This document shows, in pieces, positions 10,828 to 22,100 of a stretch of DNA of 64,000 nucleotides. The translations under genes and the position numbers were made by a program. Within the stretch, counting starts at the first letter, position 1; every line of letters starts with the position of its first letter. This stretch comes from Pohlia nutans. Taxonomy: Eukaryota; Streptophyta; Bryopsida; Bryales; Mniaceae. The stretch covers positions 1,940,001 through 2,004,000 of the forward strand of contig CM040103.1 of assembly GCA_022496805.1 (NCBI GenBank), in the 5' to 3' direction. The notes beneath the pieces were generated by a model. That model was not told the DNA's origin and searched no databases. It was given only the letters and a program-made list of their open reading frames with translations.

Positions 10828-11605
10828 TGTAGTATAGTTTTTACATAAATCATTTCTTCAAACTCCCAGGAAGTTCTCTCATGGAAGACTCAAAAGGTTT
10901 CAAGTTGTGGCTAAAGCTATACACAATTAAATTAAGACTATGCAAAGTTAAATGGTATTAATTTGACATTTAGACAACTTAATTTCACTATTACTCCAAC
11001 CATAAAATGAGTTGACAAATAATTGCTTACAAACTTAATGCGACTAGAGTACTAGCCACCTATGGAAACAAATGGATAAGCAATTCCTAAACCACGACAC
11101 ACTACTATGTACCAAATTAACAAAAAGTTGGCTTGCAAACTCCAAGCCAATACCATGAACTGATTACACTTGTGAGACGACAAATCCATTGGGACAACTT
11201 ATCACAACATGTGACACCAACTGTGCACAAGATTATTTGATAACTTTAAAATATATTTGTATATTGCTAAAAATTGTGTGAATTACAACAACTTGACTAA
11301 AGCAAACTATGACTCTATTGATTATACAATGTGCAAGAGTGAATAAGAAAATAGAAGACAAGTGGTCTAATAGCTAGCATTGGGAATTGAAGAGTCGCTT
11401 AACTTCTATTAGAAGTTCAACTTATCTACTTATCCTACTTCATATCTTAGCCAATTAGACTACTTGGTATTTAATTTGCAAATAGTACTTTTGTATCAAT
11501 TATCAACTAATTTATCATGGTCAAGTAGAAATACAGTCTATTAGTTACCCCTATTTACACTAGAAAGAGCAAATAGACAAAAAATAAAAAATACACATGA
11601 CTACA
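10828..11605 (-). repeat. 5' LTR of the non-autonomous element
   Basis: 778-bp partner of the left LTR. Visible differences are G/A in CAAGAGTG(A/G)(A/G)TAAG and two near the end (GTCAA(A/G)TAG, GTTA(T/C)CCC). The near identity implies recent insertion. Confidence 0.85.
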
Positions 11606-11610
11606 CGACA

Positions 11611-12325
11611 CCACCCTGCTGGTTTGTGCCAAGAAGAGGTGCCGGTGCCCACACCCCCTTGCTGGTTCTTGCCAAGACGGGGTGTCGGTGCCGGCAACTC
11701 CTATTGGTTCACGCCACGAGGGGGTGCCAGTGCCGGCACCCCCCTGCTGGTTCGCGCCAGGAAGGGTGCCGGTGCCAACGCCCCCCTACTGGTTTGCGCT
11801 AAGAGGGGGTGCCGGTGCCGGTGCCGGCACCCCTTTCTGGTTCGCGCGAGGAGGGGGTGCCGGCACCGGCACCCTCTAACGGGTTTGCGCCAAAAGGGAG
11901 TGCCGGTGCCGACACCCCCTTTTTTTCTCGTTCAAATACTTAAAGTTTAAGCGTTAGAGCTATTGTTTTGTGTTGGATCTTGGAATTTAGCCCTTTGTCA
12001 CACTATTTTCATCTAGACCATTGGAATGAGAACAAAATTTGTGTGATTTGCCCTTGCTTTACGATTAAATTGCTCATTTTTGCTCATTTTTGCTATTCAT
12101 TTGTCTTGGCACGTGAGCTTTGAATGGGGTGCCGGCACCGGCACCCCCTAAGTGACTAGCACCACGAGCCAAAATGATGACTCGTGACGCCAGTCAAGTA
12201 GGCGGTGCCGGCGCCGACACCCCTTGAGTGGTGCGCTCCACGAGCCAGAATCGGCTTGTGGCGCGTGCTGCTAAGGGGGTGTCGGCACCGGCACCCCCTT
12301 TGTGACTGGCGTCACGAGCCAGAAT
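11611..12325. repeat. Double-palindrome satellite, blocks 3 and 4
   Basis: 11,611-11,935 has ~45-60-bp units (CTGGTT(C/T)(G/T)(C/T)GCCA(A/G)GA...GGTGCCGGTGCC). 12,120-12,325 has three units with GTGCCGGCACCGGCACC plus ACGAGCC...GGCTTGTGGCGCG. A unique AT-rich stretch (11,936-12,119) lies between them. Confidence 0.7.
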
Positions 12326-12329
12326 ACTG

Positions 12330-12905
12330 CTGGAATTTCTTTTTGGTGTAGGAACTGCAATTTTTAAAATCTTAAAGCGTGTAATATGCGGTTAGAAAGG
12401 TCTGAAGAATACTTTCCAATGGTACATTATACGCTTTTGAAATAGTGGAAAAGCAACTGCCGGTACCGGCAGTCTAATTGGGGTCCCTAAGCGGCCATGA
12501 CAAGATTGAGAATTTTCAAGTTTGATTCTGCCAAAGTTTCTTTTCGGTGTAGCGACTCCAGTTTTTTGAATCTTGGAGCGTGTAATATACCGTTGGAAAG
12601 GTTTTGCGAACACCTTTCCAATGGTATATTATGTGCCCTTGAAATTGTGGAAAAAGGAATGCCGGTACCGGCAGTGCAATTGGGGTCCCAAAGCAGCGAT
12701 GACATGATTGACAATTTTCAAGTTTGATTCTGCCAGAGTTTCTTTTTAGTGTAGCGTTTGCAATTTTAGGAATTTTGGAGTGTGTGATATACCATTGGAA
12801 TGATTTTGAAAATACCTTTCCAATGGTCTATTATGCGCCCTTGAAATTGTGAAAAAGGACTGCCGGTACCGGCAGTCTAATTATGGTCCCGAAGCAGCCA
12901 TGACA
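12330..12905. repeat. ~201-bp tandem repeat, three copies, each with a GCCGGTACCGGC palindrome
   Basis: The 12-bp palindrome GCCGGTACCGGC starts at 12,459, 12,661 and 12,862. Between copies the sequence repeats in order: GTCTAATTGGGGTCC, CATGACAAGATTGAGAATTT, TTCTTTT(C/T)GGTGTAG, TGGAGCGTGTAATATACC, CCTTTCCAATGGT and GCCCTTGAAATTGTG. The units have diverged by several percent or more. Confidence 0.85.
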
Positions 12906-13029
12906 AGATTGAGAACTATCAAGTTTAATTCATTTGGAGGTGGCACATGTATGTGTATTTATAATTTTCAGTTCAATTAATGCTAGCCACGCTAATTCTA
13001 AAGAGATTGCCAAAAAGAGGAAACCAAAA

Positions 13030-13580
13030 TCGCTGTGCCGGTACCGGCACTGGAATAGCGCGAGCAAAATTTGAACACTTGAGGAAACCAAAATTGTAGT
13101 GCCGGTACCAGCAGACCAAAAGCATGAGAAAAACTTGAACACATGAGTAAACCAATATCGCAGTGCCGGTACCGGCACATGAAAATCCCGAGTAAAGCTT
13201 GAACACTTGAGGATATATACTACAATCGCAGTGCCAGTTCCGGCAGATCAAATGCGCGAGAAAAACTTGAACACTTGAGGAAACTACAATTTCAGTGTCG
13301 GTACCGGCAGACGAAATGCGCGAGCAAATTAAACTTGAACACTTGAAGAAACTAAAATTGCAATGCCGGTACCGGCAGACCAAATGTGCAAGCAAAACTT
13401 GAACACTTGAGGAAACCAAAATCATAGTGCCGGTACCGGCAGATCAAAAGTGAGAGCAAAACTTGAACATCGGTAGAAACCAAAATCGCAGTGCCGGTAC
13501 CGGCAGACAAAAAGCACGAGCAAAACTTGAACTTCGGAGGAAACCAAAAGCACAGTGCCGGTACTAGCAAACTAAAAAGG
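13030..13580. repeat. ~65-bp minisatellite, nine copies, centred on GTGCCGGTACCGGCA
   Basis: Palindrome-bearing units occur near 13,037, 13,100, 13,162, 13,231, 13,295, 13,362, 13,426, 13,490 and 13,555. The consensus is AAACTTGAACACTTGAGG, AAACCAAAATCGCA, GTGCCGGTACCGGCAG, ACCAAA(T/A)GCGCGAGCA. It uses the same core as the preceding 201-bp array with different filler. Confidence 0.85.
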
Positions 13581-13857
13581 CGAGCAAAACATGGTCACTA
13601 TTTAGAACTTGAAATCCTCAGAAGCTCAAGAGCATGACCCATGAGGTTAAAACTAGCACTCAAAACTTGAAACTCCAGAGTTTGAAACCCCTGAATCTGA
13701 ATGCCCCAAGTACCTAAAACCTCTGCTATTGACGAAGGTGAAACATGACCTCCAGGCTTACCTTCATCTTTAGTACACTTTGTCTCGATCTAGTCATCTT
13801 TGCTCCCCTAACTAATGCTCTCCACCTTCATTTGTTGCTTTGAAGCCATCCCAAACA

Positions 13858-14004
13858 ATGGACCTTCGACCTCCAAGTTCGTCAATTGCACGACAAGAAC
13901 AAATGCTTAAAGTACTTGACAAAAGAGTCTTCAGGCCAGGATTCTACAAAAAACACGGTTCCGCCATAGGAATTTTGCATTGGTGCTACACTGCATTGGT
14001 GTAA
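13858..14004 (+). pseudogene. Possible captured exon (48 codons)
   Basis: It reads MDLRPPSSSIARQEQMLKVL, then DKRVFRPGFYKKHG...LHWCYTALV and a stop. The composition (charged/aromatic mix, few rare residues) looks more coding-like than its surroundings, but I cannot assign it. It is cargo of the Mutator-like element, so more likely a fragment than a gene. Confidence 0.25.
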
Positions 14005-15378
14005 CATACCCTATATTGGAGTCCACACAGTTACTATTGCGTTGTCTTCACTACTATAGCGTTGGGTAGAACAAATCGTTGCAGGCTTCATGTAGTATTA
14101 TTTATAATATGTCCACTAAGTTCATTACTCAAATCCTTGGAAGATTCACAATTGATACTATAGGTTAGTACTTCCTATGTTCTCCAAGTTGCAGGATTCT
14201 ATGTTGTCTTCTTCGTTTTCACGAAGACTTAGCTGCTCCCCTAATTTGTGGCTCTTTGTAATCGAAATCAATAACAAAACTATGGGTGAACTTCTTGTTT
14301 GCTCATCTCGGCCCACACCCACAGCATATACTTTTTATTTCCTCAACATTCTAGTTCTCCTTAGAGTTTTAGACCTACTAAAATATAGTTCCTTTCTCTT
14401 CTATCTTATATTCCTCTACCTTCTCTCATTCATCTCCATGCGCTCGCAGGATTTGATGCGCAATTCTAATACTCCAGACATAAGCAATATACACTACGCT
14501 TAGGTAAACACTTCTATAAGTATATATTACAACTGACAAAATTTGAATTTGCAGTGGGAATCATGGACTCCTAAAACCTATAATGATTTTCCGACTGCAG
14601 AGCAAAGCAACTCCGTGGAATGATAAACACTGTGACGGGCAAGCTTGGACTTGTACCTATATGTCAAACATTGTGAGCGATTTAGGTTTGATCTTCTATA
14701 CGTCGTCTTGTTGTGGTCATCTACAATGTGAGAATGTCGAAGTGTTTTTCTAACATGCGTGCATCGGACGGCCGTTGTAAATGAAACTGAATGGGATAGA
14801 GTCTCTTCTTTTATTTTGACGTAGGATCTAATCCTCCAAAAGGATGAAGGATCCACTTTGCTTTGCAAATACTCTAAAGTTCCATCTAACTGCAAAGGTT
14901 GTCATATTAGGCTCGTTCGTGAATGCTCACAGTGGATATATCTGCTCTTCTATATTGTTACTTTTGTTTCAAACACCATATATTGATTCCTCTGTGTTGA
15001 TTCTTGACCGTGATCGTGCTGGACTCGTGACGAACCACGAGTGGCTGGTCTCTCTCTCTAGGGCTGCCGGCACCTGTAGCCCTCGTGACGCACCACACTG
15101 ATATCTAAAGTCGCGTTGCACACTGAACTCGTGCTGGACCCTAAACTCTTGTTGGACGCACCACGCGTGATGTTGAACTTGTGCTGGAGTGTACTTAAAG
15201 CCTTTTATTCAGTATATTAACAGAATATTTACAATGTCTTGTGAGGGAATGGAGTTCTGGTATTTAAGTATTCCTACATATTTACATATCAAAAATATGT
15301 TCCGATATTGAAGTACTGTTAGATATTTACGACAACAAAACCTTGCACTCTAAACTATGCAAACCTCAGAACTATTGA
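14005..15378. other. Unassigned cargo of the Mutator-like element
   Basis: AT-rich with several ORFs of 80-110 codons, none recognised. A short coding-like piece (WESWTPKTYNDFPTAEQ) follows an acceptor-like TTTGCAG near 14,555. A lone CTGCCGGCACC relic of the satellite lies near 15,065. Confidence 0.3.
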
Positions 15379-15895
15379 GTGTCACGCTCCTTGCACACTT
15401 CAGAACTAAGGAATTTGAGGTGGTGCATTAGGATTCCTGTAGTCTGCTCGGGTACACCTGCACCGGATCCCGTGGCGGCATTCCGGATGGTGGCCGTTTA
15501 TGACTGCCAATTCCAAGAAGTTCTCCATATCCATGCGAATGGGAGCTCCCAGTCTAGTATCACATATGAAACAGGCCCACCCAGGATTCCAAATGATGTT
15601 CTCGTACGCGTTTTCGCCACAAAGCCGGGTGATGCAATTCAATTCCTACAGAATCTGGAGTCGCAAATGAAACAAGGAACCATATAGCCAGGCGCACCAC
15701 ACTCGAGACATCGCACTTCCCCATCCTACAAGAGTACAAGTGATTAGAAAATCAATGCATTCAATGTCATTACACTCCAAATTGCTTAAGTGGAGAAGTT
15801 CAACTGTAGAAGTTTACATTTCTCCGGAGCATCCTCCTCTTGTAATCAAGATAGGGTTTGCAAATGACAAATCCCATGACTTGGTGGAGGTAAAT
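15379..15895 (+). pseudogene. Captured gene fragments of unknown function
   Basis: 15,379-15,687 is open for 102 codons, with a coding-like C-terminal part (RMVAVYDCQFQEVLHIHANG, then PRIPNDVLVRVFATKPGDAI) ending in TAG. 15,740-15,895 reads ...LLKWRSSTVEVYISPEHPPL, IKIGFANDKSHDLVE and ends at a GTAAATG donor-like site. The alternating hydrophobic pattern suggests beta strands. The family is not recognised. Position near the right end of the Mutator-like element mirrors the fragments at its left end. Confidence 0.35.
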
Positions 15896-16314
15896 GTCGA
15901 TCATTCTCGTCATTCTGGTGCCACAGCATGTGCACTTCACACTCGAGTTACACCTAAAAGCCATGCTCCTAGTAATTATGGGCCTCCTCATTCTGCCAAT
16001 TCAAGTCCACAATGATAGAAAGTATAAGTGAATGAACATTCCAGTTTAGTAAGCATTAAGGAGTTCAAAGCTTCAAACTAAACAAAATGCATACAATTGA
16101 ACAATGCAATTCTGAAGCCTGATTTTAAAGCTCTGAAGACTTGAAATGCATTCAAAATTGCAGCGGAGGTTTTGATAAGTGGTTTAGAGCCCGCAGTTTA
16201 AAGAAGCATTTGATGCTCATACTTCGCTGCACGAGCACTCCTAACGCACTCTAGTACTCCTGACGCACCCAACAGTCCAACCCTTTAGCACGAACTCCAA
16301 AACTTTAGTCCAAA

Positions 16315-16440
16315 ACTCTAACACTCCAGCACGCAGTCTACAACTCCAGCACTCCAGCACGCAGTCTACAACTCCAGCACTCCAATACGCAGTCTACAAC
16401 TCTAGCACGCAATCCAAAACTCCAGTCCAAAACTCGAGCA
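16315..16440. repeat. Short tandem repeat (CTCCAGCACGCAGTCTACAA)
   Basis: Several copies of CTCCAGCACGCAGTCTACAA and shortened forms with AACTCCAG(C/T)(A/C)C. The flanking ORFs reflect the repeat. Confidence 0.7.
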
Positions 16441-16689
16441 CTCGAGCACTCCGCCCAAACATGATAATTGAAAATGCAATAAGCTCTCTGAAGCTGAAAA
16501 TGCAATGAGCTCCTTCTTCCCAAAACCCTGAATTTGTGAAGGTGAATGTGATGTTCTGTGACTGATTTGATTGATGACGTTACAAGAGCATGCCATGATG
16601 AGCTCAATGGGGTCAACTCCAAGGCCATTATGTTTGTCAATTCCTTCATGATTGCACGGCTTTAGGGTTTAGACGTGATGTTGGTTCCA

Positions 16690-16929
16690 CAGTCTTAGGC
16701 CCAAATTCGAGTACCCTAAACATTGTTTTTTCTAAACCCACGGTTTTAGGGTCCCCAAAAAAATTAAAAAAACTCTTTTTCACTAAGTTAGAATAAAACG
16801 TGGTCATAGGGTTCTTCAAATTTGAAATTTTATGCAAAAATCTGCTCATGGGCAACAAAATTTTCCGCTCATCGCTCATGGTTTTCTACTCACCGATCAT
16901 AGTTTTTTGCTCACCGCTCGCGAAATAGC
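16690..16929 (-). repeat. Right TIR of the Mutator-like element
   Basis: The reverse complement starts GGCTATTTCGCGAGCGGTGA, then CGGTGAGTAGAAAACC, GAGCGGAAAATT, CCCTATGACCACG and CCCTAAAACCGTGG, in the same order as the left TIR. Confidence 0.65.
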
Positions 16930-18613
16930 CACATTGTCCACGTTCTTAGTAATGCTTGGATGAAAGTCATTTAGACAATCTTTTTGAAGATGCTTCACCA
17001 AATTGTTGTTCTATTTAATGGTTGGATTTAGTGATACCTAAATTCATATTTTTCTAAAATTTCAAATGTAGAAGTATGTCAAGTTGCTGACCAAGCCAAA
17101 ATTGCATTGACTTTAATTAGTTCAAAAGTGACCTTGCAAAGTTGCAAAAATGAGGTCATAGAGCTAGGAAACACAAAAATTTCAACGAATTGCCACGTTT
17201 AAGGGTATCTCATTCCAAATTCATTTCAACAAATTTCACTCAAAAAATATTAAAATAATGTTTGTAATAAAATTTAGAACAAATTTTTAATTTTAACCTT
17301 CAAATTATATAATGAGATATTGGTGATAGTATTGGTGAATGGAACTATATGGATGAAATCTAAAATTCAAAATCTAGAACTTTCAATTGTATATCAATTC
17401 CAAAAAAATCTTTTAAATAGTACTTTACGATGATTTTTCTCAAACCGTCAATTCCAGGGACACCCTGGTATGTTTTGAGGTTGATTGAACCTCAAGTTTG
17501 GTGGTGAAGTAGTTGACTCTAACTGTCAGTTGAAATCCTGTGGAGGGTAGATTCAAAGGAAATCTCTGTGCAGAATAAACAGAATTTTATGTACAGTGCA
17601 AGTCGGTAGAATTCTTGCAACGGATGTTGGAGTGCGTTATGATTGGGTGAAGTAGATCTTAAAAAAATCCATTAAATGGTGAAATTTCAAGAATTTGGCA
17701 CTTTCTCAGTCACTTCTGGAACTTCAAATCTTTTGCAATTTTAGTTTTTAGAGCTTTTGTGCAGTTGAAAGTCACATTTTGGTACTATAGAGTATAGAAC
17801 ACGCCATATTTATACAAAAATGACCATTTTATCAAATTTTCAACATGGGATACTGTTAGACACTCATAGCTTCATTTGCCTTCATGGTGTGCCCATGAAT
17901 TTATTATGATCAATGATTACTCGTTGAGCACTGCTTCTGATTGTCAAGATCGCTACCGACCGTACGGTTCATCCGATTCCAAGGAAATAAAGTTTCTTTA
18001 AAAGTCTGCAGGCCAAATGTTGACTCTAAGGGCTCTTGCAAGGCTGGGGTTTAATTTTCCCTGTAGTGCTGATCGATCGTTCAAGAATTACAGCTAGATT
18101 ATCCTTCTTTCAATGGATCATGAATTCTTCTATCCCAAAAAAACACAACGAAGCTAACGAAACAGAAAATTTCTGAGTGAACTGATGGAAACAGACCATT
18201 CTGATCAATCCCCTGACTGAAACCTAGAATCTACACCAGACAGTCCTGGTTTTCACTGTTCTGGGCATGCAGCTAGTGAACTTCACAAACTCATAATTTT
18301 CCCGCTCTGAAATTAAACACGCCATTTAAATAACGAATATGACCATGATATCTTCATTTATTTACATTTGAAGAGCTAGCGGCGCTGGTTCCTTAATTGG
18401 ACTAGGAATTCGTGAAGATGTTCTCAGTTTTTATGTGCACGGTCGAGATTCATCACTGATCGCAGCTAGATTCAGCTCAGGAAAGAATTTCAGCAACAAT
18501 ATCGACACGAGAACCAAACCGGGGAACAAAATGCACAAAATAATAATTCAATGAATTGAATCCTCTCATATATACAGTCGTACTAATTTCAAATCATTGT
18601 CACAAAATTGATC
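16930..18613. repeat. Segmental duplication unit 1, resumed left part
   Basis: From GTTCTTAGTAATGCTTGGATG onwards this matches 32,330-34,230 and 46,425-47,945 at high identity. It is cut at 18,613 by the copia element and resumes at 24,530 (GGCCTGTGAT...), continuing into the 3' flank of gene A. Confidence 0.85.
17460..17609 (+). pseudogene. Second exon-like fragment of the linked decayed gene (unit 1, L copy)
   Basis: After an acceptor-like CTAACTGTCAG the frame VEILWRVDSKEISVQ...NFMYSASR runs 26 codons (17,529-17,606), then TAG. An in-frame TAA lies just upstream, so this is an exon remnant or a decayed reading frame. The first exon-like block is now at 1,882, separated by the Mutator-like element. 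Confidence 0.45.
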
Positions 18614-18618
18614 AGGCC
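18614..18618. repeat. Target duplication AGGCC (left) of the copia element
   Basis: AGGCC immediately precedes the left LTR and recurs at 24,530-24,534 after the right LTR. The undisrupted sister sites read ATCAGGCCTGTGATCG (unit 2, about 34,225) and ATCAGGTCTGTGATCG (unit 3, about 47,936). Confidence 0.9.
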
Positions 18619-19081
18619 TATTGGAGAAGTCGAAAAGATTCACTGACACCAAGGCAATATACGGTAAAATCAAATAGACTAAAGTGAGAAACGTACACAC
18701 AAAGCTGGTGAAACAGAGCTCCACTCACTAGAATTAATCACAGATGCCAAAGGCAGGAGATACATCTGGGTCAATCCAGCTCCCACTGACATAAGAGCCT
18801 CACTGGTTCTTGGAGTACAAAACGCTATGCAAGCGAGACAGTGGTACAGAGAGAGCTCAACACTGATGGAGTCCGAGTACTAGTCCAGGACGGGGGAACA
18901 CCCGTTGGAGGGAAAACTAGCATCATGATTACTACAGGGAAATTCAAAAGAGGAAAGATGCTTCGTACTGCATGTCCAGCTGTTACAGTGACTGGCTGGT
19001 GCTTCAGTTAGTCTCTTGTGTACAGTACGCTGAGGTGGAGCGGTACCACGTGGTAATAGGCTGAGATGGAACATTACAACA
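18619..19081 (-). repeat. 3' LTR of the copia element
   Basis: 463 bp, the same length as 24,067-24,529. Visible differences are GGCAAT(A/T)TACGG, AAACG(T/C)ACAC, CTGACA(T/C)AAG and GGTAAT(A/G)GGCTG. Confidence 0.95.
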
Positions 19082-19185
19082 CTCCCACTCGCAAGAGACT
19101 AACTGAAGGATGGATAAGGTCAACCGGTGCCACAGGAAACTGTTGTGAGGCCGAGAAGGGTGAGAAGCCGCTGGAACTAGTGACA

Positions 19186-22100
19186 TTAATACCCTTGAAA
19201 ATGAAACCTTTTGAGTCTTCCATGAGAGTCACGGGGGAGTGGCTTTGTGAGCGCATCGGCAACGTTATCGGCTGTGGGTACATAGACAACAGTAATGAGG
19301 TTGTTCTGGAGATGCTCACGGATAATGTGGTACTTCACATCCACATGTTTGGTGCGTTTGTGGAACTGCGGATTGCGGACAAGACGTATAGCTGCCTGGT
19401 TGTCGCTATGAAGAAGTGTTGGGGCAGGCTGCGGATACCCGAGGTCGCTCAGCAATTGTCGCATCCAGATGACCTCCTGGGAGGCGAGGTGTGCAGCAAT
19501 GTACTTAGCTTCAGTAGTTGAAGCTGCGGTGCATCCTTGTTTACGGCTCCCCCAAGCAACGGGTCCTCCATTGAGTGTCAGAACGAAACCCGAGCGAGAC
19601 TTGCGGTCGTCCAGGTCCCCTGCATAGTCGGCGTCGCAGAAAGCTTGAAGCACATTTGGTGGAGTGGTTGCCGCATACGTGATTCGCAGATCAGGAGTAC
19701 CGTGAAGATACTTTAGAATTCGCTTCACTCCAGAGATGTGGCTGAGTTTAGGATTCTTCGAAAACTTCGATGCGTGACCAGTGGAGTACGTGATGTCGAT
19801 GCGTGTCCCCTGGCTTGCAAAATGGAGACTGCCCACAATTTCAGAGTAGGGAAATTTTGGGTCCGTACCTTCATCCGTTGACGACATAAAGTCCATCTGG
19901 GCGTGGGGATCGGCCGGTATGGACAGAGGAGCACATGTGGTAAAGCCGTATTCCTGTAGCTTGCGTGTGATGTAGCACGTCTGATCAATTTGGAGTGTGC
20001 GCTGCACTCTGTTCCGAGAGATATGTAAACCAACATATACTTCAGGGTTGCCAATTGTGATATTGAAAATACCTCGCATGGAGAGAATGACTGCGTCGAT
20101 ACGGGCTTGGTCTTGGCAGGCAATGATCCCATCATCCACGAATAGTGCGAGTATGAGCCGCTGATCATGGTGACTGATATAGACGCAGGGGTCTGCTTGA
20201 CTGGGCACGAGGCTGTGGGTCACCAGAAAATCATGGAAGCGTTTGTTCCAAACACGTGACGCCTGCTTGAGGCCGTAGAGAGATTTCTGGAGCTTACAGA
20301 CCATCTGGGGTGAGTCTACATCGATGAATCCCTTCGGTTGTGCCATGTACAGCTCTTCGGTGATCTCCCCGTAAAGAAAAGCCGTCTCAACATCGAATTG
20401 GACCAGGTTCATGTCTTCGGCAGCAGTGATGGAAAGAATAGCACGTATCGAGTCGAACTTCACTACGGGAGAAAAGGTCTCGGAATAATCAACTCCCTCC
20501 CGCTGGGAGAAACCCTTGGCCACTAAGCGCGCTTTGAACCTGCTGACGGTCCCATCTGCAGCCGTCTTGATACGAAAGACCCATTTATTTTGTATCGCTT
20601 TGCGACCTGCCGGTAGATCAGTGAGCACCCATGTGGCGTTGTTTACCAGTGAATCGAACTCTTGCTGCATGGCTATCATCCACTGCTGGGATTCTGGAGA
20701 CCGTATAGCTTCATGGTATGTCTGAGGCTCGACAAGAGAAGCTGAAACGGGCAGGTTTTGGCGCGCCATTCCCGCATATGTACCGGGCTTGAATGAGGTG
20801 ACCCAGTCCCCGAATCGCTGAGGGGGGTTTCGTTGTCGTGGTGGGAGAATCGAAACTTGGTTGTCGAGGCCAACATTGGTCAGTGCAGCCATGTCGTCAG
20901 GATCCATGGCAAGGTCGACTATGAGTTCACCAATGTTGTGAGCTGCAGGTTCAGCACTGGCAGTGATGTCGTTGCTATTTCCCACTGCTTCCAACGGTGG
21001 TAAGCATGCATCGACAGGATCTGCGGCAACTTCTGGTTGGATTGATGGCTGGATTTCCGAGGGAATGAATGAGAGGAGCTGAAGATCGGCATCGGTGAGT
21101 GTGATATCCTCCCATTCTGCGAGCGTTGGATCGGGCTGATGACGTGGGCCTCCAAAAATCTCCTCGAGCTGCTCATGATCGGGTTCCGATTGCTCACGTT
21201 CAAGCTCTGCTCCTTCTTCAGTTGGATTGCTGAAGGTGTTCACTGGCGCAGGTGATAGCGATTCGGTGGGTGGCGGCGGTGTGAGATCCTCCTCTTGCGA
21301 CGATGCGAGTGCCGGGTCAATAAATGCAGGTGCTGCTGGCGCTACCCCAGGTAAGATCGGTGGCGGAACGGCTGGTACGACTGGTGGCGCTGGTGCTGGC
21401 TGGCCAGGTGGTGCGCCTATAGGCCCGACGAGAATGTGGTGCGCTACTCTCTGTACAACGGCAGCTGGCGGTGGTGGATGCTGATCGATCGGCAGCAGGG
21501 GAAGGGGTGGCGCTGCCCTTACGGTTGTCTGCTTGGGGCCTTCACCAGCGGTGCCATTTAGGACGCTGCTCTCATCAAACAACACATCACGTGACTCCAC
21601 AATCTTTTGGGTGTTGTTTACCCAAATCCGGTAAGCCTTGCTGTATTGACTGTATCCCATAAAGATACCTCGCGTGCTCTTTGGGGCCAGTTTGGTGCGT
21701 AGCTCCTTCGGAACAAAAATAAACGCGTCTACTCCAAAGATCCTGACATGGGATACACAGGGGCGGATACCATGCCACTTTTCAAACGGGGCTTCGCCAT
21801 CCAGCATACGGGTACCGGTTCTATTGAGACAGTAGACTGCCGTATGGAGAGCCTCCCCCCAAAATTTGGCGTGTACATTGGCCGAGTAGAGCATGCTCCT
21901 CACTGCCTCCATGATAGTTCTGTTGTCACGCTCCGCCACGCCATTCTGCTCAGGCGTATACGGCGTTGTGAGCTCTTGAGCGATGCCTTCGCGGTGAAGA
22001 AAGTCTCGGAAGGCTGCACTGGTATACTCCGCTCCCCTGTCTGTACGCAACCTGCTAACATGCGAGCTTGTCTCTCGTCGCAGTTGATCAGTGAACTGCT

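Larger units (their letters stand above)
7975..11605 (-). mobile_element. Young non-autonomous LTR retrotransposon (Ty3/gypsy-like, tRNA-Asp primed)
   Basis: Two 778-bp direct LTRs (TGTAGT...ACTACA) enclose ~2.1 kb. They appear to differ at only about three positions. The flanking target duplication is CGGCA/CGACA. Read on the - strand, the internal region starts with an 18-nt primer-binding site matching the tRNA-Asp site of plant Athila/Tat-type gypsy elements except at one position, and ends with a purine tract (AAAGAAGAGGG) before the 3' LTR. There is no protease, reverse transcriptase, RNase H or integrase, only a coiled-coil ORF, so it must be mobilised in trans. It is nested in satellite DNA within the Mutator-like element. 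Confidence 0.85.
2031..16929. mobile_element. 14.9-kb Mutator-like (Pack-MULE-like) element
   Basis: Sequence found only in unit 1, bounded by long degenerate terminal inverted repeats. Both ends start GCTATTTCGCGAGCGGTGAG and continue with GGTGAGTAGAAAA, CCTATGACC and CCTAAAACCGTGG blocks over roughly 240 bp. The flanks look like an imperfect ~10-bp target duplication (TTCTCAAGAA left, TTCTTAGTAA right), the size expected for Mutator elements. No transposase is visible. The cargo is broken gene fragments with intron-like junctions plus GC-rich palindromic satellites. A younger LTR element sits inside it. The Mutator assignment is inferred from the long TIRs and target-duplication size. Confidence 0.65.

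Noticed and set aside
12930..13570. ORFs with repeated PVPAL.FWF residues
   Set aside because: Translation of the 65-bp minisatellite in three frames; no gene-like start, length or composition.
15740..15895. Possible sliding-clamp (PCNA/9-1-1) similarity of the VEVYISPEHPPLVIKIG stretch
   Set aside because: The resemblance is a short beta-strand pattern only; no diagnostic motif is present.
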